Shown here piece by piece: positions 19,801-27,176 of a stretch of DNA of 36,329 nucleotides. The DNA is from Clostridiaceae bacterium (GTDB lineage Bacteria > Bacillota > Clostridia > Clostridiales > Clostridiaceae): positions 1-36,329 of the forward strand of contig JAQXTC010000015.1 of NCBI GenBank assembly GCA_029219285.1, read 5' to 3'. Made by a program: the position numbers and the translations under genes. Within the stretch, counting starts at the first letter, position 1. Each line of letters begins with the position of its first letter. Below the pieces are notes generated by a model. That model did no database searches and was not told the origin of the DNA. It worked only from the letters and a program-made list of their open reading frames with translations.

Positions 19801-20408
19801 TCTGTAGATGATATATATTTACTTTCAATTATATCAATGAGTCTTTTTCGACCTTTTGAAGATTTTAATATAAAGTGATAAATTGCAGTAGCAATTGCAT
19901 CAGCTAGTAACATCACAGTATATAATCTTGTATTTTGTAAAACCATAAATTCAAAAGATCCTGATATGTTAACAATACCTGTAATGCTCATATCTCCTAC
20001 AGATGGTAAATCTTTATTCATAGCTGCACCAGGCATAAGAGGTTTCTTTTCTATAAAGACTTTTCCAATATTTTTTAAGGAACCTAAACAAGCATCAATA
20101 GCAACAATGTATGGATTATCAAAAGTTAATTGTATCTTGTTTAATATTGAAACAAGATTTTTTGAATGCACTGGATTCGATAAATTACCAAATACATAAA
20201 AATTTTCTCTTTTGAGTTGGCTTAATTTATGTCCAACTAATGGACCTAAAGAATCTCCAGTTGATCTATCAGTACCGATGCATAAAAATATTATTGGACG
20301 ATTACTTTTAACAATTGGTTTTAGTTCTTTAATTAAGTAATCTTTTATTTGTAATGCAGAGTTATCTGATGTTGCATCAACATAAAAGCATGTATCTGAA
20401 TTTTTCAT
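19788..20408 (-). CDS. yyaC: Spore protease YyaC (DUF1256)
   Basis: Protein of 206 residues related to germination protease Gpr and to hydrogenase-maturation-like peptidases. It carries FLCIGTDRSTGDSLGPLVG near 43-61 and VAIDACLGS, both family hallmarks. In B. subtilis yyaC is a sporulation gene located near noc and parA-parB. The strong AGGAGG eight bases before the ATG is buried in a 16-bp hairpin (listed separately), so translation from read-through mRNA should be poor. The proteolytic activity is inferred from the family. Confidence 0.88.
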   Translation of the reverse strand: MKNSDTCFYVDATSDNSALQIKDYLIKELKPIVKSNRPIIFLCIGTDRSTGDSLGPLVGHKLSQLKRENFYVFGNLSNPVHSKNLVSILNKIQLTFDNPYIVAIDACLGSLKNIGKVFIEKKPLMPGAAMNKDLPSVGDMSITGIVNISGSFEFMVLQNTRLYTVMLLADAIATAIYHFILKSSKGRKRLIDIIESKYISSTEIKN

Positions 20409-20411
20409 AAG

Positions 20412-20452
20412 AAATCCTCCTATACTGGATTATAGACAGTATAGGAGGATTT
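20412..20452 (-). promoter_or_regulatory. Hairpin sequestering the yyaC ribosome-binding site
   Basis: In minus-strand RNA, AAATCCTCCTATACTG (437-452 side) pairs perfectly over 16 bases with CAGTATAGGAGGATTT (412-427 side) around a 9-base loop. The 3' arm contains the only ribosome-binding site of yyaC, and the ATG follows four bases later. There is no T-tract, so it is not an ordinary terminator for csd. Confidence 0.8.
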
Positions 20453-20464
20453 TATGCATTTAAT

Positions 20465-21610
20465 CTATAACTTAAAATTATTTAATATTTTTAACGTATA
20501 ATTAATATCATCGATAGTATTAAAATAACTTAGACTCAATCTAACAGTACCTGTAGGAAATGTATTAATTGATTTATGAGCTAGTGGAGCACAATGTAAA
20601 CCAGCACGCGTTTTTATACCTTCTGATTCAAGTATGTAAGCTACTTCTGAAGGATCAAGGTTTTTATAATTAAAAGATAAACATGTAGTTGAATTTAAAT
20701 TATTCAAATCACCATAGACAGTAATTCCATCAATATTAAGTAATCCATCTAAAAGCTTTCCTCTTAGTGTAGATACATGATTTTTTATATGTTCTATTCC
20801 GATTTCATTTAAATATTTTATACTATTTAATAATCCAATAACTCCAGGCATATTCATTGTTCCAGATTCGAATTTATCCGGAAGAAAATCTGGTTGAGTC
20901 ATGGAGTGCGAAAGACTACCTGTTCCCCCTACGACTAGAGGCGTACAGTTTTTATTTAATTCATCATCTATTATAAATCCACCAATACCTTGTGGACCTA
21001 ATAAACTTTTGTGACCAGTAAAAGCAATAGCGTTAGCTTTGATTTCTTTCATGTCTATAGGTATCATTCCGGCGGATTGCGCTGAATCTACAACAAAGAA
21101 AATATTATTTTTAAAGCAGATATCACCTATTGATTTAATATCTTGTATAGAACCAGTAACATTAGAAGCATGTGATATTACTATTAATTTTGTGTTGGGT
21201 CTAATTTCATTTTCTATGTCTTTAGGATTTATAAAACCTTTTTGATCAGCTTGAACAATACTAATTTCAATTCCTAAATCATTTTTACATTGCATTAATG
21301 GTCTTAGTACTGAATTATGTTCCATTGAAGATGTTATGACATGATCACCTGATTTAAGAATTCCTTTTATTAAGGTATTTAAAGATGTTGTAATATTATT
21401 TGTGAAAATCACATTGTTAGGATTATTAAAATTAAAGAAGTTACAAATTGTTTCACGTGAAACATAAAGACTTCTACTACTTTCTAAAGAATTAGAATAA
21501 TTTGATCTGTTAGCATTACCACCTACATTAACAATGTAGTTATATATTGAATCAGCAACAACTTTAGGTTTTGGAAAAGTCGTGCTGGCATTATCTAAAT
21601 AAATATCCAC
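20465..21610 (-). CDS. Cysteine desulfurase family protein (class V aminotransferase)
   Basis: PLP-dependent enzyme expected to release sulfur, or selenium, from cysteine or selenocysteine. The best start is the GTG at 21610 (VDIYLDNASTTFPKP, preceded by GGTGA), giving 381 residues; an ATG at 21622 is the alternative. Typical blocks are the N-terminal YLDNAST, SMEHNSV, DSAQSAG, the PLP lysine in TGHKSLLGPQG and the persulfide cysteine in RAGLHCAP. It resembles the stand-alone group often seen with Se/S-carrier genes; a DUF3343 gene is divergently transcribed next to it. A perfect parS is embedded in its codons for VSRET. IscS or SufS identity is not supported because no scaffold gene is near. 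Confidence 0.9.
   Translation of the reverse strand: MDIYLDNASTTFPKPKVVADSIYNYIVNVGGNANRSNYSNSLESSRSLYVSRETICNFFNFNNPNNVIFTNNITTSLNTLIKGILKSGDHVITSSMEHNSVLRPLMQCKNDLGIEISIVQADQKGFINPKDIENEIRPNTKLIVISHASNVTGSIQDIKSIGDICFKNNIFFVVDSAQSAGMIPIDMKEIKANAIAFTGHKSLLGPQGIGGFIIDDELNKNCTPLVVGGTGSLSHSMTQPDFLPDKFESGTMNMPGVIGLLNSIKYLNEIGIEHIKNHVSTLRGKLLDGLLNIDGITVYGDLNNLNSTTCLSFNYKNLDPSEVAYILESEGIKTRAGLHCAPLAHKSINTFPTGTVRLSLSYFNTIDDINYTLKILNNFKL
21449..21464. promoter_or_regulatory. parS: parS centromere site inside the cysteine desulfurase gene
   Basis: TGTTTCACGTGAAACA, identical to the first parS, lies within codons for YVSRETI near the N-terminus of the cysteine desulfurase. It is 2.25 kb from the first site, so both fall in one ParB-loading zone. 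Confidence 0.97.
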
Positions 21611-21653
21611 TAAGTTCACCATCCAGTTATTTATAATTGAGAATATGTATTTA

Positions 21654-21682
21654 ATTATAGTAATGAGTAATGTTACTTTAAA
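21654..21682 (-). promoter_or_regulatory. Probable promoter of the cysteine desulfurase gene
   Basis: On the minus strand TTTAAA (21677-21682), 17 bases, TATAAT (21654-21659), about 45 bases before the start. The -10 is perfect and the -35 moderate. Confidence 0.6.
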
Positions 21683-21741
21683 ATACAATTCTTATTTTAA
21701 GATATTAATATTTAATTTACAAATTAAAAGATGTGAAATAA

Positions 21742-21750
21742 TGATATAAT
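21742..21750 (+). promoter_or_regulatory. Extended -10 promoter of DUF3343-mscS-DUF951
   Basis: TGATATAAT is a perfect extended -10 about 38 bases before the DUF3343 start; no good -35 is seen. It is divergent from the cysteine desulfurase promoter. Confidence 0.55.
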
Positions 21751-21787
21751 ATATATAATTCAAAAGTTAATAAAGGAGGAAAAAACA

Positions 21788-22027
21788 ATGGATTATTATA
21801 TTATTGTATATAAAAACACTCAAGATGCTATGGCAGCAGAAAAAATATTGAATGAGAATAATTTTAATTTTAGAATTATGCCTACTCCTACATCCATTAC
21901 TCAAAGTTGTGGTATTTGCACTAGATTTGAGGATAAAGTGGATGTAGATAAAATAGTAAAGGAAAATTTATTAATATATAAAGAAATATATCATAGAACT
22001 AGTAATTCATATGAACAAATAGTATAA
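21788..22027 (+). CDS. DUF3343 protein, putative Se/S carrier
   Basis: Protein of 79 residues beginning MDYYIIVYKNTQDAMAAEKIL, with the family pattern of a ferredoxin-like small domain and a cysteine motif, SCGICTRF (CxxC), near residue 40. DUF3343 members are annotated as putative selenium/sulfur carriers because of their association with cysteine desulfurases and TusA/YedF-like proteins. Here the nearest neighbour is a divergent cysteine desulfurase, which fits. The ribosome-binding site AAAGGAGG is strong. It is 10 bases ahead of mscS. The carrier role is an inference. Confidence 0.8.
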   Translation: MDYYIIVYKNTQDAMAAEKILNENNFNFRIMPTPTSITQSCGICTRFEDKVDVDKIVKENLLIYKEIYHRTSNSYEQIV

Positions 22028-22037
22028 GGAGGGATAT

Positions 22038-22907
22038 ATGATAAGATTATTTGGGTTGAATACTGAGGCAGAGTCGCTTAATATAGGGAAATTTTCCATA
22101 ACCATGGAGGAAGTTAATAAATTTATAGGAAAATTAATTCATGTCGCAATAATAATTATTTTAATGTTTTTAATTATTAAAATAGGTAATGCATTAATTA
22201 ATAAATTTGTTAAGAGACAAGTTAAAAGCGATGCTCGATTTTCATTAGATGATAAGAAAGCAATTACATTAGGCGCAGTAATGAAGAGCATTTTGAAGTA
22301 TACTACATATTTTATAGGTGCATTTTCTATTATATCTGTATTTACAAATGTATCTTTTGGAGTCGCTGGTGTAGGTGGTGCAGCAATAGTAGGTCTTGGA
22401 GCTAAAGACTTAGTTAATGATGTTATTAATGGATTCTTTATTCTATTTGAAAATCAATATGCAGTTGGAGATCATGTAAAAATAGGAACATTTTCTGGTA
22501 TAGTAGAAAGTATAGGAATACGAAGCACAACTATAAGAGATTTCAGTGGAGCACTTCATATCATGCGAAATGGAACAGTTTCAGAAGTTACAAATTTTTC
22601 AAGAGGTAATATAAGATTTACCGTAGACATAGAAATACCATATGAAGATGATATAGATAAAGCTATGAAAATCATAAAAAGAGTAAGTGAAAAATTTGAA
22701 CAAGAAAATGAAGAAATAACAGAACCTATTGATGTCTTTGGCGTTAATTCATTAAATCCATCTGGAGTAACAATAAGAGTATATGGAAGAAGTAAGTCAT
22801 TAATGCAATTTAGAATGGAAGCAAAGCTTAGAAAAATATTGAAAGAGGAATTGGAGAAGGAAGGGATATATGCGCCTTATCCAAAGACGGAATTAATTAA
22901 TAAGTAG
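22038..22907 (+). CDS. mscS: Small-conductance mechanosensitive channel (MscS family)
   Basis: Protein of 289 residues. Membrane helices are visible at about 35-58 (VAIIIILMFLIIKIGNALI) and 84-103. The pore-lining TM3 appears as FGVAGVGGAAIVGLGAKDLVNDVINGFFILFENQ, rich in Gly and Ala as in MscS. The beta domain follows with YAVGDHVKIGTFSGIVESIGIRSTTIRD, then the C-terminal alpha/beta domain. It releases solutes on osmotic downshock. The start ATG follows AAGGAGGG. It is translated between DUF3343 and DUF951 in one unit; a functional link to them is not evident. Confidence 0.95.
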   Translation: MIRLFGLNTEAESLNIGKFSITMEEVNKFIGKLIHVAIIIILMFLIIKIGNALINKFVKRQVKSDARFSLDDKKAITLGAVMKSILKYTTYFIGAFSIISVFTNVSFGVAGVGGAAIVGLGAKDLVNDVINGFFILFENQYAVGDHVKIGTFSGIVESIGIRSTTIRDFSGALHIMRNGTVSEVTNFSRGNIRFTVDIEIPYEDDIDKAMKIIKRVSEKFEQENEEITEPIDVFGVNSLNPSGVTIRVYGRSKSLMQFRMEAKLRKILKEELEKEGIYAPYPKTELINK

Positions 22908-22920
22908 GAGGGAAAAATAG

Positions 22921-23112
22921 ATGATAGAATCATTTAATTTGGGTGATATAGTTGAAATGAAAAAACAACATCCTTGTGGAAGTAATGAATTTGAAATAAT
23001 TAGAGTTGGGGCAGATGTGAAAATTAAATGTGTAGGTTGCTCTAGAATAGTAATGATACCTCGTTCAAAATTTGTTAAAGGTGCAAAGAAAATAGTTAAG
23101 CATGCAGAATAA
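22921..23112 (+). CDS. DUF951 family protein (YyzM-like)
   Basis: Protein of 63 residues with FNLGDIVEMKKQHPCGSNEFEI, VGADVKIKC and VGCSRIVMIPRSKF, the complete DUF951 pattern. It is an SH3-like basic small domain; the three cysteines (HPCG, KCVGC) may bind metal. The function is unknown. It commonly lies near mscS and rpsF in Firmicutes. GGAGGG precedes the ATG. It ends this short operon, 146 bases before rpsF. Confidence 0.88.
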   Translation: MIESFNLGDIVEMKKQHPCGSNEFEIIRVGADVKIKCVGCSRIVMIPRSKFVKGAKKIVKHAE

Positions 23113-23166
23113 TAAATTTAATTTAAAAAATTTACAAAATTTACAAATAACAAAAAAGAAAAAAGC

Positions 23167-23195
23167 TTGAAAATGTTAAAACATAATGATAAAAT
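23167..23195 (+). promoter_or_regulatory. rpsF promoter
   Basis: TTGAAA (23167-23172), 17-base spacer ending TGA, TAAAAT (23190-23195). It is followed within 15 bases by the S6:S18-type leader. Confidence 0.85.
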
Positions 23196-23208
23196 TATGA
23201 ATTGTAAT

Positions 23209-23244
23209 CCCTGCTGTGTAAAGCACAGCCGTTAGTCCAAGGGG
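23209..23244 (+). promoter_or_regulatory. Probable S6:S18-binding leader RNA
   Basis: CCCT (23209-23212) pairs with AGGG, and GCTGTG (23213-23218) pairs with CACAGC around TAAAG. The bases CCG (23229-23231) follow in an asymmetric loop before TTAGTCC. A stem, a CCG loop and a closing stem next to the rpsF ribosome-binding site match the described S6:S18 autoregulatory motif. Binding of the S6-S18 complex would block rpsF translation. The gene order rpsF-ssb-rpsR supports the call. Confidence 0.75.
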
Positions 23245-23258
23245 AGGAGGTGAATTAG

Positions 23259-23546
23259 ATGAGAAAGTACGAAACTATATTCATACTAAACCCATCATTT
23301 GATGAAGAAACTGTTAAAGCTAACATCGAAAAGTTTAAGGGTGTAATTGAAAATGGTGGTGGAACTGTTGAAAATGTTGATTTCTGGGGTAAGAGAAAGC
23401 TTGCTTATGAAATTGCAAAAGTAAACGAAGGTTACTACACTTTAGTAAACTTCACTGCTGATTCAGAATTACCAAGAGAATTAGACAGAATATTTAGAAT
23501 TACTGATGGTGTTATGAGACACATCATAGTTAAAGAAGAAGCATAA
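23259..23546 (+). CDS. rpsF: 30S ribosomal protein S6
   Basis: Protein of 95 residues of the small-subunit platform that pairs with S18. It starts MRKYETIFILNPSFDEE and holds FWGKRKLAYEIAKVNEGYY and FRITDGVMRHIIVK, all diagnostic. GGGGAGGAGG upstream of the ATG is part of the leader closing stem, linking translation to S6:S18 feedback. It begins the rpsF-ssb-rpsR operon. Confidence 0.98.
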   Translation: MRKYETIFILNPSFDEETVKANIEKFKGVIENGGGTVENVDFWGKRKLAYEIAKVNEGYYTLVNFTADSELPRELDRIFRITDGVMRHIIVKEEA

Positions 23547-23560
23547 TTGGGGGTATTGTA

Positions 23561-24004
23561 ATGAATAAGGTTATTCTTATAGGAAGACTTACAAAAGATC
23601 CAGAATTAAGATTTGCTGCTGGAAGTGGTACTGCTGTTAGCAGATTTACTGTGGCTGTAAATAGACAATTCAAAAAGGATGAGACAGATTTTATTAATTG
23701 CGTAGCTTTTGGTAAAACTGCTGAAACAATATCTCAATACCTAACTAAAGGTAGACAAATTGCTGTTACTGGAAGTATTAGAACTGGTAGCTACGATGCT
23801 CAAGATGGAACAAAGAGATACACAACTGATGTTGCTGTAGAAAGTTTTGAATTCATTGGTTCTGGTAACGGAGGTAACCATTCAGATTCATTTAATGGTG
23901 GATCTAATTCTAATTATTCGGCAGAGCCTAAGAACGATCCGTTCAGTGGCGGAAGCTTCAATGATGACATAACTCCTGTAGATGATGGAGATATGCCGTT
24001 CTAA
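23561..24004 (+). CDS. ssb: Single-stranded DNA-binding protein
   Basis: Protein of 147 residues with an N-terminal OB fold (MNKVILIGRLTKDPELRF to about 105), a Gly/Asn/Ser-rich flexible linker and the acidic tip DDGDMPF that recruits repair and replication partners. It coats single-stranded DNA as a tetramer. The ATG follows GGGGGT. It sits between rpsF and rpsR as in most Firmicutes. Confidence 0.98.
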   Translation: MNKVILIGRLTKDPELRFAAGSGTAVSRFTVAVNRQFKKDETDFINCVAFGKTAETISQYLTKGRQIAVTGSIRTGSYDAQDGTKRYTTDVAVESFEFIGSGNGGNHSDSFNGGSNSNYSAEPKNDPFSGGSFNDDITPVDDGDMPF

Positions 24005-24030
24005 TTTTTTAAGGTAAGGAGGGAAACATA

Positions 24031-24276
24031 GTGAAAGATGGCAGAAGACCTAATGGTAAGATGAGAAGATCTAGAAAGAAAGTATGTGCTTTCTGTTCAG
24101 ATAAAGCTGAAAAGATAGATTACAAAGATGTTGCTAAGTTAAGAAAGTATGTTACTGAAAGAGGTAAGATACTACCAAGAAGAATCTCTGGAACTTGTGC
24201 TAAGCACCAAAGAGAATTAACTTTAGCAATTAAGAGATCAAGAAATATAGCATTATTACCATTCACAACTGAGTAG
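24031..24276 (+). CDS. rpsR: 30S ribosomal protein S18
   Basis: Protein of 81 residues starting at GTG 24031 after AAGGAGGG. It contains CAFC and GTCAKHQR, which together form a CxxC...CxxH set, the zinc-binding form of bS18. [22 protein letters not shown] is the family signature. It binds with S6 at the platform. A terminator follows directly, so it closes the operon. Confidence 0.98.
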   Translation: MKDGRRPNGKMRRSRKKVCAFCSDKAEKIDYKDVAKLRKYVTERGKILPRRISGTCAKHQRELTLAIKRSRNIALLPFTTE

Positions 24277-24284
24277 TAATAATA

Positions 24285-24314
24285 AAACCTCTGATGAAAG
24301 TCAGAGGTTTTTTT
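24285..24314 (+). terminator. rpsR terminator
   Basis: AACCTCTGA (24286-24294) pairs with TCAGAGGTT (24301-24309) around TGAAAG, followed by T residues. Confidence 0.92.
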
Positions 24315-24365
24315 GTTATAAAAAAAGTTGGTTTTACAAAAAATGTAAAAAGAGTTTTTATATTG

Positions 24366-24394
24366 TTGCAATAGCCTTAAAAAAAATTTACAAT
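24366..24394 (+). promoter_or_regulatory. Promoter of the MazG-like-gdpP-rplI-lonC-dnaB unit
   Basis: TTGCAA (24366-24371), 17-base spacer, TACAAT (24389-24394), 35 bases before the first start codon. Confidence 0.7.
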
Positions 24395-24428
24395 AGATAT
24401 ACAAGGGAAAACAGGGGTGTGAGAAGTT

Positions 24429-24749
24429 ATGAAACGTAAAGAACTCAATATTATGGGAAACATAAAGATAATAGAAAATTTAAAAGCCCAATTACTTTGT
24501 ATTATTGGAGAATTTTTTAGACTATTGACCAAAGGCAGTAATGTAGCACAAGATGCTATATTAGAATGTATTTCAGGAGCAATAATAATATTATATGTTT
24601 TAGGAAGAAAACTTGGATATTCATTACCTGAAATAGATCATACAGTAAAGAAAAAGTTAGAATTAGGAATCAAAGCAGAAGATGAAGTTGAAAAAGAAGG
24701 TAAGAGTCTTAGTGAATTAAAAAATTATATAGGTAATAGGAGAGAATAG
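24429..24749 (+). CDS. MazG-like family protein
   Basis: Protein of 106 residues, all-helical in appearance, with the segment NIMGNIKIIENLKAQLLCIIGEFFRLL and a C-terminal KKKLELGIKAEDEVEKEGKSL. I recognise it as the small MazG-like protein found between rpsR and gdpP in clostridia. Nucleotide pyrophosphohydrolase activity is assumed from the name; the usual EExxE motif is not clear, so activity is doubtful. An internal Met at 24453 is a possible start, but GGGGTG fits the first ATG better. gdpP follows after 23 bases. Confidence 0.7.
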   Translation: MKRKELNIMGNIKIIENLKAQLLCIIGEFFRLLTKGSNVAQDAILECISGAIIILYVLGRKLGYSLPEIDHTVKKKLELGIKAEDEVEKEGKSLSELKNYIGNRRE

Positions 24750-24772
24750 GGTATTACTTAGGAGGATATGAC

Positions 24773-26722
24773 ATGAAAAAGCTTAAAGTATTTCAGCCAT
24801 ATATATTTCAACTCGTTCTAATAATTACAATAATGTATTTAGTACATTATGAATATGAAATATTAGCAATAATAGTTCTTTTAGTAGACCTAGTTTATAG
24901 TTTATATCTATTGTATTCATATAAGAGGAAAGAGCATAATACTCAAGAATTTATCAGAAATATTAATGAAAAAATTTCTGATAATTTAGGCAGTATTTCG
25001 ATGCCTATTGTTCTTATCAAAGAAAATGGTGAGATTATTTGGTATAACAATAAATTCAAATTATTAGATAAAGAGCAGATTTCAATTGGAGGAAATATAA
25101 TAGATATTATATCAACACTAGACATAGAAAAGATATTGGACGATACAGAAATATTTCATCAAAGGCTTAAGATACGTGAAGTATTTTATGATGTAACAAG
25201 TAGAAAAATTCAAAAAGAAGAAAATGTATTTAGGCTTTTATGCTTTAATGATGTAACAGAATTAATAGGATTAGATGATATTAGAGAAAGTGTTGTATTA
25301 ATAGAAGTTGATAATTTGGTTGAAGTTTTAGATACTACTGATGAAGAAGATAAGCCTTTGGTGGTAGCTGAAATAGAACGTACTATAAATGCTTATGCTC
25401 ATAGACTTAAAGCAATGTCAAAAAAATATGATACTAATAAGTATGTATTATCTGTTCAAGATAGATATATAAAAAGTGAAATAGAAAATAATTTTAGTAT
25501 TTTAGATGAAATATCTAAAATTGATAAAGGAAATAAACTCAATTTAACACTAAGTATTGGAATTGGGAGGAATGGATTATCTCCACAAGAAAATAATGAT
25601 TTTGCTACAGTGGCAAAAGAACTTGCATTAGGTAGAGGTGGAGATCAAGTTGTTATAAAGAGTAATGATGAAATTAAGTTCTTCGGTGCAAATACTAAAG
25701 AATTTGAAAAGAGAACAAGAGTAAGGGCTAGAGTAATTTCTCATGCATTAAAAGAGTTAATTTATGAAAGTAGCAAAGTTTTTATAGTTGGTCATATGAG
25801 TCCTGATATGGATTGCTTTGGTTCAGCAGTAGCTCTTTCATCAACTATAATACAGCTTGGAAAAGAGACTAAAATTGTTTTAAATGATGATAATACTGAA
25901 ATAGAGTATTTTCTGAATAAAATTAAAAATTTAGAACAATATCATGATAGATTTATTTCAGGAGAGACAGCAGAAAGTGAACTAGATGATGAAACATTAA
26001 TAATTGTAGTAGATGTCCATAATAAGAGCTATGTTAGTAATAAAAATCTAGTTGAAAAGGCAAAAAGAAAAGTTATAATTGACCATCACAGAAGAAGTCC
26101 TGATATAATAGAAGGTACAATGTTAAATTATATTGAAGTATATGCATCATCAACTTCAGAAATGATAACAGAAATAGTACAATATATAATGGAAAAGCCA
26201 AAGTTATCAAAAGAAGATGCAGATGGACTTCTTGCTGGTATTTATATGGATACAAAGAACTTCTCTTTTAAAACAGGAGTTAGAACTTTTGAAGCTGCTT
26301 CATTTTTAAGAAATAGAGGTGGCGATACTGTAGAAGTTAAAAAGATGTTTGCAGATACTCTGGATGATTATTTACTTATAGCTGAAACTATAAAATCAGC
26401 TAAACTGGATAATGAGGGAAATACTGCGATAGCTGTATGTCCTGATAATGTTGATACTGTTATTATTGCTAAAGCAGCAGATGAACTTCTTAATATTTCT
26501 GGAATATTAGCAAGTTTTGTTTTAGCAAATATTAATGGAGATGTTCAAATTAGTGGAAGGTCTATAGGAGATATTAATGTTCAAATAGTTTTAGAAGCAC
26601 TAGGTGGCGGAGGCCATATGAATATTGCTGGTACTAAAATATTAAATACAACTATAGATGAAGTTATGCCAAAACTAGAAGATGCAATGGCTAAATATTT
26701 AAGGGTAGGTGAACAACAATGA
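24773..26722 (+). CDS. gdpP: Cyclic di-AMP phosphodiesterase GdpP (YybT)
   Basis: Membrane-bound DHH-DHHA1 enzyme that hydrolyses c-di-AMP to pApA and so controls potassium and osmolyte balance. The 649 residues show two adjacent membrane helices (about 11-52), a PAS domain (about 60-155) and a degenerate GGDEF domain (about 170-300, with LGRGGDQVV). The DHH domain has [18 protein letters not shown] and IDHHRRSPD, and the C-terminal DHHA1 domain has [13 protein letters not shown]. All metal ligands appear intact. AGGAGG precedes the ATG. The stop overlaps rplI by four bases. Confidence 0.97.
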   Translation: MKKLKVFQPYIFQLVLIITIMYLVHYEYEILAIIVLLVDLVYSLYLLYSYKRKEHNTQEFIRNINEKISDNLGSISMPIVLIKENGEIIWYNNKFKLLDKEQISIGGNIIDIISTLDIEKILDDTEIFHQRLKIREVFYDVTSRKIQKEENVFRLLCFNDVTELIGLDDIRESVVLIEVDNLVEVLDTTDEEDKPLVVAEIERTINAYAHRLKAMSKKYDTNKYVLSVQDRYIKSEIENNFSILDEISKIDKGNKLNLTLSIGIGRNGLSPQENNDFATVAKELALGRGGDQVVIKSNDEIKFFGANTKEFEKRTRVRARVISHALKELIYESSKVFIVGHMSPDMDCFGSAVALSSTIIQLGKETKIVLNDDNTEIEYFLNKIKNLEQYHDRFISGETAESELDDETLIIVVDVHNKSYVSNKNLVEKAKRKVIIDHHRRSPDIIEGTMLNYIEVYASSTSEMITEIVQYIMEKPKLSKEDADGLLAGIYMDTKNFSFKTGVRTFEAASFLRNRGGDTVEVKKMFADTLDDYLLIAETIKSAKLDNEGNTAIAVCPDNVDTVIIAKAADELLNISGILASFVLANINGDVQISGRSIGDINVQIVLEALGGGGHMNIAGTKILNTTIDEVMPKLEDAMAKYLRVGEQQ

Positions 26723-27162
26723 AAGTAATTTTATTACAAGATGTTAAAAAGATAGGTAAAAAAGGTGATGTTATAAACACATCAGATGGATATGCAAGAA
26801 ATTTCTTATTCCCAAGAAAGTTAGCAAAGGAAGCTACAGATGCAAATCTTCATATTTTAAATAATCAAAAGGAAAATGAAAGAAAGCAAAAATTAGCTGA
26901 AATAGAAGCTGCTCAAAAACTTGCGGCAGAGCTTAAGGGAAAAGAAGTTAAAATATCAAGTAAAACTGGTGAAAATGGAAAGCTATTCGGAGCAATAACT
27001 AGCAAAGATGTAGCTGAGTTAATTAAAAAGCAATACAATGTAGAAGTAGATAAGAAAAAAGTTGTTATGGATACAATAAAAGTTGCAGGAACATTTGAAA
27101 TAGAAGTTAAATTATATCCAGAAGTTGCAACTAAAATGAAAGTTATTGTTGTCCCACAATAA
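26719..27162 (+). CDS. rplI: 50S ribosomal protein L9
   Basis: Elongated protein of the L1-stalk base. The 147 residues have the N-terminal domain [32 protein letters not shown] with its conserved glycines. A long connecting helix and the C-terminal RNA-binding domain with [20 protein letters not shown] follow. It starts in the ATGA overlap with gdpP, a coupling conserved across Firmicutes. Confidence 0.98.
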   Translation: MKVILLQDVKKIGKKGDVINTSDGYARNFLFPRKLAKEATDANLHILNNQKENERKQKLAEIEAAQKLAAELKGKEVKISSKTGENGKLFGAITSKDVAELIKKQYNVEVDKKKVVMDTIKVAGTFEIEVKLYPEVATKMKVIVVPQ

Positions 27163-27176
27163 TAAGGAGGAATAAC

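Noticed and set aside
20412-20452. Intrinsic terminator of the cysteine desulfurase gene
   Set aside because: The stem is strong, but on the minus strand it is followed by TTATG with no T-tract, and its arm contains the yyaC ribosome-binding site.
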